From Parapedobacter tibetensis (GTDB lineage Bacteria; Bacteroidota; Bacteroidia; Sphingobacteriales; Sphingobacteriaceae), in NCBI RefSeq assembly GCF_024704835.1, contig NZ_JAMXBE010000009.1, positions 50,257 to 114,256 of the forward strand: a DNA stretch of 64,000 nt, read 5' to 3'. How positions within the stretch are numbered: the stretch's first letter is position 1; the number at the start of each line of letters is the position of its first letter. The position numbers and the translations under genes are program-made. The notes beneath the pieces are model-generated. The model was given only the letters and a program-made list of their open reading frames with translations. It was not told the DNA's origin and did no database searches. Shown here piece after piece: positions 39,451 to 48,088 of this stretch.

Positions 39451-39481
39451 ATTGGTATGGTCTGGTCTGGTATTAAAACCA
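39451..39481. promoter_or_regulatory. Operator at the start of the susC operon (pentamer array plus palindrome)
   Basis: On the + strand four 5-base units follow in tandem: TTGGT, ATGGT, CTGGT, CTGGT (39452-39471). The last unit begins a palindrome TGGT-N6-ACCA (39468-39481). A 44-base block including the -7 box (39451-39494) is repeated with six mismatches at 50486-50529. The palindrome would sit at the transcription start, the place of a repressor site. The GntR-type regulator at 50682 is the likely protein. Confidence 0.75.
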
Positions 39482-39486
39482 CAATG

Positions 39487-39518
39487 CAAGTATAGCTCAT
39501 TCTTACATTTGCACCAAA
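39487..39518 (-). promoter_or_regulatory. Promoter of the susC-susD-FMN-FAD-GH9 operon
   Basis: On the - strand TTTG (39515-39518) and TATACTTG (39487-39494) are separated by 20 bases, the usual spacing in this phylum; the -7 box differs from TAnnTTTG at one base. The same -7 box and a TTTG at 21 bases occur at 50522-50554 before the GH16 operon. Confidence 0.7.
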
Positions 39519-39586
39519 TAAAAATTAAAAAATAAAGGCAATTAGCTAATTTTTAACCCCATAAATGTTATCGGGTCAAAAACAAA

Positions 39587-39603
39587 GCTGGTTTGGTTTG
39601 ATC
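39587..39603. promoter_or_regulatory. Upstream operator copy
   Basis: GCTGGTTTGGTTTGATC is identical to 50624-50640 and is preceded at both places by AAACAAA. It is built of the same NTGGT units as the downstream operator (CTGGT, TTGGT, TTGAT). It lies 93 bases from the -7 block, against 95 at the other locus, suggesting paired sites that may loop. Confidence 0.7.
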
Positions 39604-39689
39604 GTATTCTTCTCTACGAGTTCTATAAATTTTCCATTTGCCTCGATCCATGCAAACCCCATCTTAACACTTCACTTCAAACACTGGCG

Positions 39690-40518
39690 TCAATGCAATT
39701 CCAACCCCTCCACTTCCCGCACATCGTCACCTCTTATTTCCTCATATCTGCGTTTCATTTCCTGCAACTTCTCGGGCATCACCTCCGCAGGGTTGTTTTG
39801 TTCGCCAAGGTCTTCAGCCAGGTGATACAGCTGATGAGTTCGGGCGTTACCCAGTTCGATGTTCACCTGTTTGGCGACAGCCGGACCTGGATAGGGAGGT
39901 ATCATCACCCAATCCCCCCTGTCTTAAGATCGTCCGTGAGGCACCCTCCAGCACCAATGCCTCCCGGCCTTGTTCACTTTCTCCCAGAAACGTGTCCAGA
40001 AAGTCCTCACTGTCCGTTCCTTCAACCTGCTGTCCGGTCAGTTTTGCCAAAGAAGCCAGCAAATCGATCTGGCATACGACCGCATCCGACACGTTGGGCC
40101 GGATTCGTCCCTTCCAGTCGATATACCCCGTGCCCAACCCCAAATGCCCTTTGCCAACGATACCGGTATGGTAGCCCGCCTGCTTCAATACTTTGGGAAA
40201 GGTCTGCTGTGCCGTATCGATCAGCAATGGTGCCGTACCAGGAAGGATTTTTGCATCCTTATTGCGCCAGGGATAAATACCTGTCATCAGGGCAAACCGG
40301 CTCGGTGTACAGGTCGAAGAGGTGACGTATCCATTGGTGAAACGGATGCCTTCATGGGCAAGCCGATCCATGTGGGGGGTAGGAATAGCTTGTGCACCGT
40401 AAGCGCCTACATCTCCATAGCCCAGATCGTCCATGTTGATGATAACAATATTGGGAAAACCCTTCCTTGTTACCTGCTGTCCATACCCTCTCCATACCAT
40501 CATCATGGTGGCCACCAA
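39690..40518 (-). pseudogene. Broken sulfatase with internal deletion and frameshift
   Basis: The fragment starts as an S1-family sulfatase: FPNIVIINMDDLGYGDVGAYG and the formylglycine site CTPSR (C70-R74) in TSSTCTPSRFALMTG. After GHLGLGTGYIDWKGRIRPN (about residue 142, near 40092) it jumps in frame to VSDAVVCQIDLLASLAKLTG, which in intact sulfatases lies some 200 residues later, so the middle with metal and substrate ligands is gone. A second lesion follows: an extra base in a run of six C at 39914-39919 shifts the frame. Reading past it restores QGDWVMIPPYPGP and a normal tail to a TGA at 39690. It is last in the GH16 operon, 13 bases after the GH2 gene. Confidence 0.88.
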
Positions 40519-40531
40519 GCTTCCATCGTAT

Positions 40532-43117
40532 TTATTCTACCTTGTTGCTTTTCACCTTTTCCCAGGGCGACCATTGGCTTTCCATGCCATTCAGTTCTTC
40601 CCTGATCCTAACCTCATAGCCGGTTGGATTCCCTATCCTGATTTTAGCGGAACCTTCGAGCTCCGTAACAACTTCACGGATACCTCGTGTACTCCCGATA
40701 GGCCGGTACTGTATCCGGTAATGACTATCTTTTGATTGTACACTATACCCTACTGCGATGCCGTCGTCTACTTGCATTGCAGCCCTAATCAACGGCGGCA
40801 AAAATGCACCAGAAAAGGTGATATCGAGCGTTAACGGACTGCTTTTCCCTACGTCATTTACCGTGTATACATTCACCTGGCTTTGGGAATCGAGCCCATT
40901 TCTGGGGATATCGATCCAATGTGCTTGGGTGTTGAGTGCATCCCCTGAATGGAGTTCGACAAACATAGTTGTCTTGGGCAAGGGGGGATTGACGAATAGC
41001 CTCACAGCCGTATCGCTCATCAAGGAAGACACGACCTCCGGTTTTTCAGGTTTTTTAGCATACAAGATTTGCTCGTACACCGTATGGCCCGTTGGATTAA
41101 CCAGTCTTACCGATGCGTAAGCGAACTTACCTTCCACGTTCTTCGGATAGGAAAATACATGCGACACAACCGCATCACCCGGAGCAATATCAGGCAATCC
41201 AATCGAGTCTTTGTGACGGATCTGATTGTTCTTATCGTGTAAAGCGATATGAAGTCGATACCCCCTTATGACGTAATTAGGAATGGCGTTTTCTCCCTTC
41301 GGACGGATCCTGACTGGCAGCGTTCGCTTCTTTCCTTCCAATCCTACATCCCACCCCGCAATCGGGGCAAATGCCGCTTGTATCTGATCGGCGGCTTTTT
41401 TGGGCCTTCGCCATACGTCAACGACCCCCCACGTGCGGTCGCCTCCAAGCGGCGTCCCGTGATAGTTACTTCGGTAATCGTTGTAAGTCCACAACGAAGC
41501 GCCCGCAACATATGGCAATTCAGCAATTTTATTAAACCGATCCAAAACGATCGTGCGTAATGTATCGTCAACTTGAGGGCCGATTTGGCCCTGTCCGAAT
41601 TCCGTCAACAAGATCACCTTCTCAGGCCAACGGTCGTGAATGCGCTTGGCGGCCTGTACAAAATCGCCGTAGTTGTTGAAGCATACGATATCGGCGGCAT
41701 CCGCAGGCTCCATATCCGGTGTGATGCCCTCCCTAAACGCCGTTAGGCTCACATAGGTCACCAACCGGCTCGTATCGAGTTGTTCTCTTACATACCGCAT
41801 CATCGATTTGATGTAGTTGTATTGCTCCCTGCTCATCCGCATGTTTTGCCAATCATTGAGATCTAATACCAGTTCGTTGGAAACGCTCCAGGCCATAACC
41901 GAAGGGTGGTTATAGTCCCGTTCAATCATCTCCTTGAGCCATTGCTTTGTTAATGGATTGTTTTCAAAAGCCTGGGGGTCCTCCCGTCCCCAAACCGGTA
42001 TTTCCTGAATGATGAGCATCCCTATTTTATCAGCATAAGCCAACAATTCAGGGGACAAGGGGGCATGCATCATGCGTGTCATGTTACAGCCGAGGCGCTT
42101 CATGTGGTCCAAATCCTGTTTGATCAGCCAGAAGGGCTCGGTATTTCCAACGGCTCGATGATCATGGACACGATTAAAGCCAGCTAATCGAACCGATTCG
42201 CCATTTAGGAGCAATTGTTGGTTTTTTACTTCGATGGTTCGGAAACCCAACGTCGAACGTCTACGATGCAAGGTCCTACCGTTTTCGTGGATGACCACCT
42301 CGCACGCATAAAGATGCGGGTGATCGAAATGCCACAGCTTTATGGTATCCGGCAATTTCAGGGATATCTCCTGTTTTTCCGATTTCTCCGTATCAACGAA
42401 TATCGTGTAGGCGGTGTCGGCAACGGCAGTGCGGTAATCCGAATCCCCATACACGCTGATCTCCACCGTTAGCTCACGGGCATTACGCGCAATATTTTCA
42501 ACGCTATACGTCATATATACCTCAGCCATTTTGGTTTGTAGGTCCACATGAGGGGTTATCAGTAATCGGTTGACTCGAACGTCTTCATACTTGACCAAAG
42601 CGACGTTTCGACTAATCCCCCCCCACGCCCACCAAGCTCCCCTGTTGTACCGATTGTCGACCACCACCGCGATCGTATTGCTTTCGCCCGCTTTCAGCAA
42701 ATCTTCAACCCGAAATTCAAAGGGGGTATATCCCCCTTTGTGGCTACCCACATAATGGCCGTTTATATAAATGTATGCCGTTTCGTATACCGCTTCGAAA
42801 TGTACTCGCACCACCGCCCCCTTCCAAGATGCTGGCACGGCGATTTCCCTGCGGTACATTCCTAATCCTTTGTATTGTGCATATTCCATTTCCGTATCCC
42901 AATTACCGGGAACCGTCAAAGAGCCGCTCGTGTACCATACTGTATCGGGATGCGCGAGCGGAGCGGCCTCCGCCAACGTTTCGATAGTCCGAAACGCCCA
43001 ACGGCCATTTAGTGATAGGTGTTCCGCCCCGGCTCCTTCATTTTCTGCATAAACAGCGGTTATGGTTGCTACAAAAGACCACGCTATAAAAATCTGTTTG
43101 CATATAGCACTCCTCAT
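40532..43117 (-). CDS. GH2-family glycoside hydrolase
   Basis: The start at 43117 (MRSAICKQIFIAWSFVATIT) gives a signal peptide ending near AVYA and 861 residues; the longer frame runs into a relic of another gene and is rejected. The three N-terminal GH2 domains are clear: jelly-roll (LSLNGRWAFR, VPGNWD, RREIAVPASWKG), Ig-like, and TIM barrel. The acid/base is E415 in MAWSVSNELVLD and the nucleophile E506 in VILLTEFGQG. After the barrel come about 200 residues of C-terminal beta domains. GH2 enzymes remove beta-linked galactose, mannose or glucuronic acid; the specificity is not readable here. The enzyme is periplasmic, in the GH16-susCD operon. Confidence 0.92.
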   Translation of the reverse strand: MRSAICKQIFIAWSFVATITAVYAENEGAGAEHLSLNGRWAFRTIETLAEAAPLAHPDTVWYTSGSLTVPGNWDTEMEYAQYKGLGMYRREIAVPASWKGAVVRVHFEAVYETAYIYINGHYVGSHKGGYTPFEFRVEDLLKAGESNTIAVVVDNRYNRGAWWAWGGISRNVALVKYEDVRVNRLLITPHVDLQTKMAEVYMTYSVENIARNARELTVEISVYGDSDYRTAVADTAYTIFVDTEKSEKQEISLKLPDTIKLWHFDHPHLYACEVVIHENGRTLHRRRSTLGFRTIEVKNQQLLLNGESVRLAGFNRVHDHRAVGNTEPFWLIKQDLDHMKRLGCNMTRMMHAPLSPELLAYADKIGMLIIQEIPVWGREDPQAFENNPLTKQWLKEMIERDYNHPSVMAWSVSNELVLDLNDWQNMRMSREQYNYIKSMMRYVREQLDTSRLVTYVSLTAFREGITPDMEPADAADIVCFNNYGDFVQAAKRIHDRWPEKVILLTEFGQGQIGPQVDDTLRTIVLDRFNKIAELPYVAGASLWTYNDYRSNYHGTPLGGDRTWGVVDVWRRPKKAADQIQAAFAPIAGWDVGLEGKKRTLPVRIRPKGENAIPNYVIRGYRLHIALHDKNNQIRHKDSIGLPDIAPGDAVVSHVFSYPKNVEGKFAYASVRLVNPTGHTVYEQILYAKKPEKPEVVSSLMSDTAVRLFVNPPLPKTTMFVELHSGDALNTQAHWIDIPRNGLDSQSQVNVYTVNDVGKSSPLTLDITFSGAFLPPLIRAAMQVDDGIAVGYSVQSKDSHYRIQYRPIGSTRGIREVVTELEGSAKIRIGNPTGYEVRIREELNGMESQWSPWEKVKSNKVE

Positions 43118-43143
43118 ATTATTATCTTTTGATTTTTGCACTT

Positions 43144-43336
43144 CTATTTTGCCTGACTGGTCTGCATACCCAGCCAAAGCGGTCCGGATGCCGTTTTGTT
43201 GCCCTCCAAATCTTCTACTTCCAATTCGAATCGCAGCTCCTTTCTGTCCCCATCAACCGGTATGGTAAATTTGAGCGAGGGTATTAATACTGCCAATAAA
43301 AAGAAACCGTGTAATTAGTGACGCGTATTTTATCAT
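43144..43336 (-). pseudogene. Relic of a six-hairpin family gene (both ends kept, middle deleted)
   Basis: An ATG at 43336 overlaps the susD stop as ATGA and opens a 27-codon frame, MIKYASLITRFLFIGSINTLAQ then IYHTG and stop, which is a signal peptide. In another frame the next 45 codons read KFTIPVDGDRKELRF, then LEVEDLEGNKTASG and end at a TAG (43144-43146). This matches the last residues of the protein at 51756-54521 (EFTIRLDKRQHGLQF then LEVEDINGNVKRSQ). So a translationally coupled gene once stood here, and about 850 codons are lost. The GH2 start lies 26 bases further on. Confidence 0.82.
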
Positions 43337-44958
43337 TCGGAAATCCCCCTATTAGCGTCCAACTCCACCTTAGGGATTGGCCATTGGTAAGGCTTAGATG
43401 CATCAAACGAGCGAGAAAGCACAGCATAAACCTCATATTCCATGTTGCTCACATACGGTGAAAGCTTACCTGGCCTAAATCCACGCAAGTCCTGGTAAGC
43501 TTCCTCGCCGACTTCCCAGCGCATCACATCAAATATCCGTAAGCCTTCGAATGCAAACTCCACCCGCCTTTCATGCCGGATTACGTCGATTAGTGCTTCC
43601 GGAGAAAGTCCAACGCCTTCCACATCTTCTACTTTGGGCATCGCAACACTTTCACGCTGGCGTACTTGGTTGATGAGGTCATATACCTCTGCTTCGTTAT
43701 ATCCACCTTGTTCTACTAAAGCTTCCGCTTCCATCAGCAATACATCCGCATAACGGATAACGATAGGATTGACCCCCGAGACATTATTGACCCCATTGTC
43801 CGTATAGTCCACGTATTTACGCACACGGAAACTCGTGAAATTTGCCGAAGCTTGTTGCGAAGGGTAATACACGATGGGGTCTCCGTTCGTTAGGTTATAA
43901 TCACGGATGGAATAAGGCACGACGATTGAATAATGCAAGCGCGGATCCCGGTTCTGGAAACGGTTGTCATAACCTCCCTCTTTGATATAATTGGAGGGTG
44001 CAGCAATGCCGGTCGGCCTAATCGTCGGATCATACATTGTATTATCCGGGTCAACGATGGATAAGCCATTGGTGGAATAAAACTGCTCATATAGATCATA
44101 TGACACCTGATAGCCACTCCACGAGCGGAACCGTGTATACCAAATGGTTGATAACTCGAATTGCGCCGTATGCTGTTCGAATTGCATGTCAAAGATTACC
44201 TCCTTATTGTCAGCCTCGCCTTCAGGCAGGAATAGTAGTCGGTATTCAGGCATGATTTCGTATACTCCCAACTCCCTTACTTTCTTGCAGTAATCCACTG
44301 CCTCTTCATAGCGGTGGTTGAATAGCAGCGTGCGAGCTTTTATAGCGAGCGCCGCCCCCTTTGTTGCCCGTCCTCTATTGTCAGCTGCATACTTGGGTGG
44401 CAAAAGCTCGGCAGCCGTTTCCAGATCGGCCAGCACCATTTCCACCACCTCTTCTTTCGGCGATAGTGGCTTGTCCGCTTCATCCAAGCCCTCCGGCTTT
44501 AACCGCAACGGAACATCCCCAAAGAAAAACGACAGGTCAAAGTATGCCAGCGCACGTAAAAAAAATGCTTCACCCTTAAACTGGTTGTAACTTGTCTCCG
44601 ACATCTCCACTTCATCGATATAATGCAGCACGGTATTGGCCCGCAGGATAACGCTGTAATTGCGCGACCATTTATTGACTACTAAGGCCGCCTCATTATT
44701 GAAGTTCCGTGTCCATAACAATTGGTAGTCAACGTAATACCCATTGTCTACAATAAAATCCGTGTAAATCGGTTCATTACGATCCGAAATAAAGGCCTTA
44801 TAAATGCCATTTACGGCCTCGCGGACATCGCGCTCTGTATTGAAATTATCCGGCGACAGAAAATCGATCGGTTTACGATCAAGAAATTCATCATCGCAAG
44901 CCGAACCAACGAATAGCAAGCTGGCAAACACACACAATTTAAAACATTTCGTAATCAT
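43333..44958 (-). CDS. SusD/RagB-family glycan-binding lipoprotein
   Basis: The start at 44958 (MITKCFKLCVFASLLFVGSAC) gives a lipoprotein signal and 541 residues; the upstream frame lies inside susC. Family features: CDDEFLDRKPIDFLSPDNF, AFFLRALAYFDLSFFFGDVP, KGAALAIKARTLLF, PIVIRYADVLLMEAEALVEQ, IRHERRVEFAFEGLRIFDVMRWEVG and WPIPKVELDANRGISE. It ends a few residues short of the usual NPGY tail, right where the relic gene starts. It is closely similar to the SusD at 57886-59481. Its susC partner ends 4 bases upstream. The two would capture and import products of the GH16 enzyme. Confidence 0.93.
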   Translation of the reverse strand: MITKCFKLCVFASLLFVGSACDDEFLDRKPIDFLSPDNFNTERDVREAVNGIYKAFISDRNEPIYTDFIVDNGYYVDYQLLWTRNFNNEAALVVNKWSRNYSVILRANTVLHYIDEVEMSETSYNQFKGEAFFLRALAYFDLSFFFGDVPLRLKPEGLDEADKPLSPKEEVVEMVLADLETAAELLPPKYAADNRGRATKGAALAIKARTLLFNHRYEEAVDYCKKVRELGVYEIMPEYRLLFLPEGEADNKEVIFDMQFEQHTAQFELSTIWYTRFRSWSGYQVSYDLYEQFYSTNGLSIVDPDNTMYDPTIRPTGIAAPSNYIKEGGYDNRFQNRDPRLHYSIVVPYSIRDYNLTNGDPIVYYPSQQASANFTSFRVRKYVDYTDNGVNNVSGVNPIVIRYADVLLMEAEALVEQGGYNEAEVYDLINQVRQRESVAMPKVEDVEGVGLSPEALIDVIRHERRVEFAFEGLRIFDVMRWEVGEEAYQDLRGFRPGKLSPYVSNMEYEVYAVLSRSFDASKPYQWPIPKVELDANRGISE

Positions 44959-44962
44959 AAGT

Positions 44963-47900
44963 CTAAAAATTAAGGTTGAAACCAAAAGAAAAACTGGCAA
45001 TCTGCGGGTGGAATGCTGCTGTGACACTGTTATAGCTCCGTTCCGGATCAAATCCCTCTACAAAAGGCGTAACTAGCAGGAGGTTCTCTGCATTCACGAA
45101 CACCCGGCAGCGGTTCACTTTATAGCGTTGCACAAAAGCAATGGGCAATTCGTAACCCAGTTGTACACTTTTCAAACGGAAAAATGAAGCATTGTAAATA
45201 TTATAGCTGGTTACCAAGGCATCCCGTGTCTTGTCTACATATATCCGCTGGTAACGGTCGGACGGGTTTTCAAATGTCCATCTCTTATCCACCATTTCCG
45301 TTCGTATCGGGCCGTTCGTATTAAAAAACGGAGCAATCAATTTGCCATTCATGTACGCATCCGCCCCACTCACACCATGTCCGATGATGTTCAAACTGAA
45401 CTGCTTATAGGAAAGATCTGCGCTGAACCCATATTGCCATTTGGGCAATGGATTTCCGATCAGCACACGATCGCCGGGTGTTACGGCACCGTTCCCGTCG
45501 GTGTCTGCCAGTTTGATATCTCCCGGAGCCGGTGAATCCATTAAGCTCGATTGGTCAGGGTACCCGTCTTTCAGCACATAGGTCCGTTCGGTATGCGGGA
45601 TAGAAGGATCGCTATTTTCTTGCCAGGTAAAGTCAGACACCTGATAAACCCCTTCCATGCGGTATCCGTAGAACGATGAAAACGGATGGCCTACGACACT
45701 CCTTATGTTGGCGGTATGGTCAATAAAGGGCAGACCGCCGAGATCGGTCAGCTCATTGGTGAGGTAGGTTAAATTCGCTGCAATCGCGTAGTTCAACCGA
45801 TCTTTGTGTGGCGTAGACCTATAGCCCAAGTTGATTTCGATTCCTTTATTGATCATCGTACCCACATTCTGATACGGCAACGAGCTTACCCCCAATGAGG
45901 GCGGGATTGTAACCCGGGCCAAAATATCAAATGTTTTTTTGGTAAAAAAATCAGCCTCCAAGTTGAACCGGTTCCACAACACGAGGTCAAGCCCTACGTT
46001 GGTTTGTTCGGTCGTTTCCCACCTTGTCGCTTGGTTGGCCAACAACGTTGTCCCGCGGCCCGGAACGATGACGTTTCCGAACGCATAATACTCCTGACCA
46101 CTCATCTGGTCTGCAAATGCATACTGCGACCAGATATTCTGGTTACCCAAGCGGCCCCACGAGGCTCTCAGTTTCAGGTTCAGGAAATCCCATTGCTTCA
46201 GGAAAGGCTCTTCACTGATTCGCCATCCGGCGGAAACCGATGGGAAGTTACCCCAACGGTTTGCTTTTGAAAAACGGGATGAACCGTCCCTCCGAAAATT
46301 CACTTCCAGCAAGTACTTGTCAGCGAACACATAGTTGAATCTGCCGAAATACGACGAGGTAGCAAACTCATAAGCCAAACTATTGAGGTAAAGGGTATTT
46401 GGATCACCATAGTTAAAAATCGGGGCATTGCTGGATAATTCCAAAACAGAGCCGTCGTCACGTTTGTAGATCGTTTCTAGTTTTTCATGTGCTGCAAAAA
46501 ACTGCATGTCGTGCTTTCCGGCGGTCAACCCGTAATCCAGGGATAACAAAAACGTATTCTGGTCCCGTTTCAAAAACCGCTTTTCCAATGAAGACTGCCT
46601 TTTGTTGGTCGAGCTTTCCAAAAAATCACCGGCAGTATAAAATTCCGGAGAAAAATTCACGTATTCGTCTCCATATTTATTGTTTGACAGCAACAGTTTT
46701 CCCACAAGGTTTTTCACCGGCTCCAATTCCACCGAAGCACGGGTGTTGAGGTTATTCGCCATTGAATTTATTCCTCCCCCCAGCTCCCTCGCCGCAAGAA
46801 ACCGAGCATTATAGCCATAGAGGTTCTCATTACCTGTGAGTGTGTCGATAGACCGTATGAAAGCAGCGGGTGACATGCCCGCAATCTCCGACATGACGGA
46901 GTTGGTCGCTGAGGTAAGTTCATCCACACGTTCCCGGTATCCAACAGCACCCAACCCCAATCGAAGTTTATTGTTAAAAAACGAACCTGACAAATTGCTA
47001 TTGAATGAAATCCGATTTGCACCCGTTCCGATCAACACTCCCTGTTGGTCTTTATATGCCACGGAGTTTGAGAATCGGTAGTTCTTATTTCCCCCACGCA
47101 GCGCGATATAGTGATTTTGCATCTGCCCCTGCTTGAAATAGGTATCATACCAGTCTGTGCTGGGATATCTGGAATCGGTTTGGTTCCGATACAATTCGAC
47201 TACGGCATCACTATAAACTGGAGGCTGACCCACATTTTGGCGGGCCTCATTAATCAGTCGCGCATACGTATAAGAATCCACGGTTTCAGGCAATCGGGTC
47301 GCATTGCTTACGGAGAGCGTACCGTTGTAGTCGAGCTTCAACCCATCCCCGTCAGCAGCACCGCGTTTTGTTTCAATTACAATTACCCCAGCAGACGCGC
47401 GTGAACCATAAATAGCGGCGGAAGCAGCATCTTTCAACACGGAAACCGAAGCGATGTCATTCGGACTCACATCATTCAGGTTAGCCTGCACACCATCTAC
47501 AATTACTAACGGTTCGTTATTGTTGTCTATGGAGGAGACACCACGTATTCGGATTTCAGACATATCGTCGCCGGGCCTGCCCGAGTTCTGTACAATACCC
47601 ACGCCAGCAGCCTTCCCCTGGAGCAGTTGGTCGACGCTCGTTAGCGCCCTACCCTCCACTTCATCTACCTCCACGGAGGCAACGGCACCGGTTAGGTTGG
47701 CCTTTTTCTGCGTACCGTATCCAACCACGATGGCTTCTTCTAGCCCAATTACATCCTGCTTTAGGATAATATCAAGGTGTGTATCGTTGGTTACTGGAAC
47801 AGTTTGAGACATATACGATATGCTCGAAAACTGCACTTGCATGGTTTTCTCCGAAATGACCAACGAAAATTCGCCTTTTTCATTGGTGCGTGTAGCGGCT

Positions 47901-48043
47901 GTACCGTCATCCGGCATTACATTTACGCCAGCGACCGGCTCTCCGGCCTCATCAAGTACAGTACCGGTGAGCTTTCGCGATTGCGCCCAAGTGTAATTTG
48001 TGACCACACAAAGCGCTAATAGTACAATAAACGTTAATCTCAT
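44963..48043 (-). CDS. SusC/RagA-family TonB-linked outer-membrane transporter
   Basis: This 1026-residue transporter has a signal peptide (1-20, ending WAQ), the regulatory-like domain (LTGTVLDEAGEPVAGVNV), a TonB box (EEAIVVGYGTQKKANLTGAV), a plug with LLQGKAAGVGIVQNSGRPG, RIRGVSSIDNNNEPLVIVDG and ASVSVLKDAASAAIYGSRASAGV, and a barrel ending GFNLNF. It is a close paralogue of the SusC at 59502-62696, sharing the SSIDNNN and PNDIAS stretches, which the other two SusC proteins lack. It follows the GH16 gene after 45 bases. Confidence 0.94.
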   Translation of the reverse strand: MRLTFIVLLALCVVTNYTWAQSRKLTGTVLDEAGEPVAGVNVMPDDGTAATRTNEKGEFSLVISEKTMQVQFSSISYMSQTVPVTNDTHLDIILKQDVIGLEEAIVVGYGTQKKANLTGAVASVEVDEVEGRALTSVDQLLQGKAAGVGIVQNSGRPGDDMSEIRIRGVSSIDNNNEPLVIVDGVQANLNDVSPNDIASVSVLKDAASAAIYGSRASAGVIVIETKRGAADGDGLKLDYNGTLSVSNATRLPETVDSYTYARLINEARQNVGQPPVYSDAVVELYRNQTDSRYPSTDWYDTYFKQGQMQNHYIALRGGNKNYRFSNSVAYKDQQGVLIGTGANRISFNSNLSGSFFNNKLRLGLGAVGYRERVDELTSATNSVMSEIAGMSPAAFIRSIDTLTGNENLYGYNARFLAARELGGGINSMANNLNTRASVELEPVKNLVGKLLLSNNKYGDEYVNFSPEFYTAGDFLESSTNKRQSSLEKRFLKRDQNTFLLSLDYGLTAGKHDMQFFAAHEKLETIYKRDDGSVLELSSNAPIFNYGDPNTLYLNSLAYEFATSSYFGRFNYVFADKYLLEVNFRRDGSSRFSKANRWGNFPSVSAGWRISEEPFLKQWDFLNLKLRASWGRLGNQNIWSQYAFADQMSGQEYYAFGNVIVPGRGTTLLANQATRWETTEQTNVGLDLVLWNRFNLEADFFTKKTFDILARVTIPPSLGVSSLPYQNVGTMINKGIEINLGYRSTPHKDRLNYAIAANLTYLTNELTDLGGLPFIDHTANIRSVVGHPFSSFYGYRMEGVYQVSDFTWQENSDPSIPHTERTYVLKDGYPDQSSLMDSPAPGDIKLADTDGNGAVTPGDRVLIGNPLPKWQYGFSADLSYKQFSLNIIGHGVSGADAYMNGKLIAPFFNTNGPIRTEMVDKRWTFENPSDRYQRIYVDKTRDALVTSYNIYNASFFRLKSVQLGYELPIAFVQRYKVNRCRVFVNAENLLLVTPFVEGFDPERSYNSVTAAFHPQIASFSFGFNLNF

Positions 48044-48088
48044 TTGTTCATCATTTAATAGTCATTATAATTGGTTCGCTCAAAATGA

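Noticed and set aside
39693-40325. 210-codon + strand frame over the sulfatase relic
   Set aside because: The - strand carries clear sulfatase motifs in both frames; the + strand translation shows no family features.
43118-43177. Longer start of the GH2 gene at 43177
   Set aside because: The extra 20 residues are an out-of-frame reading of the six-hairpin relic tail, and the signal peptide starts at 43117.
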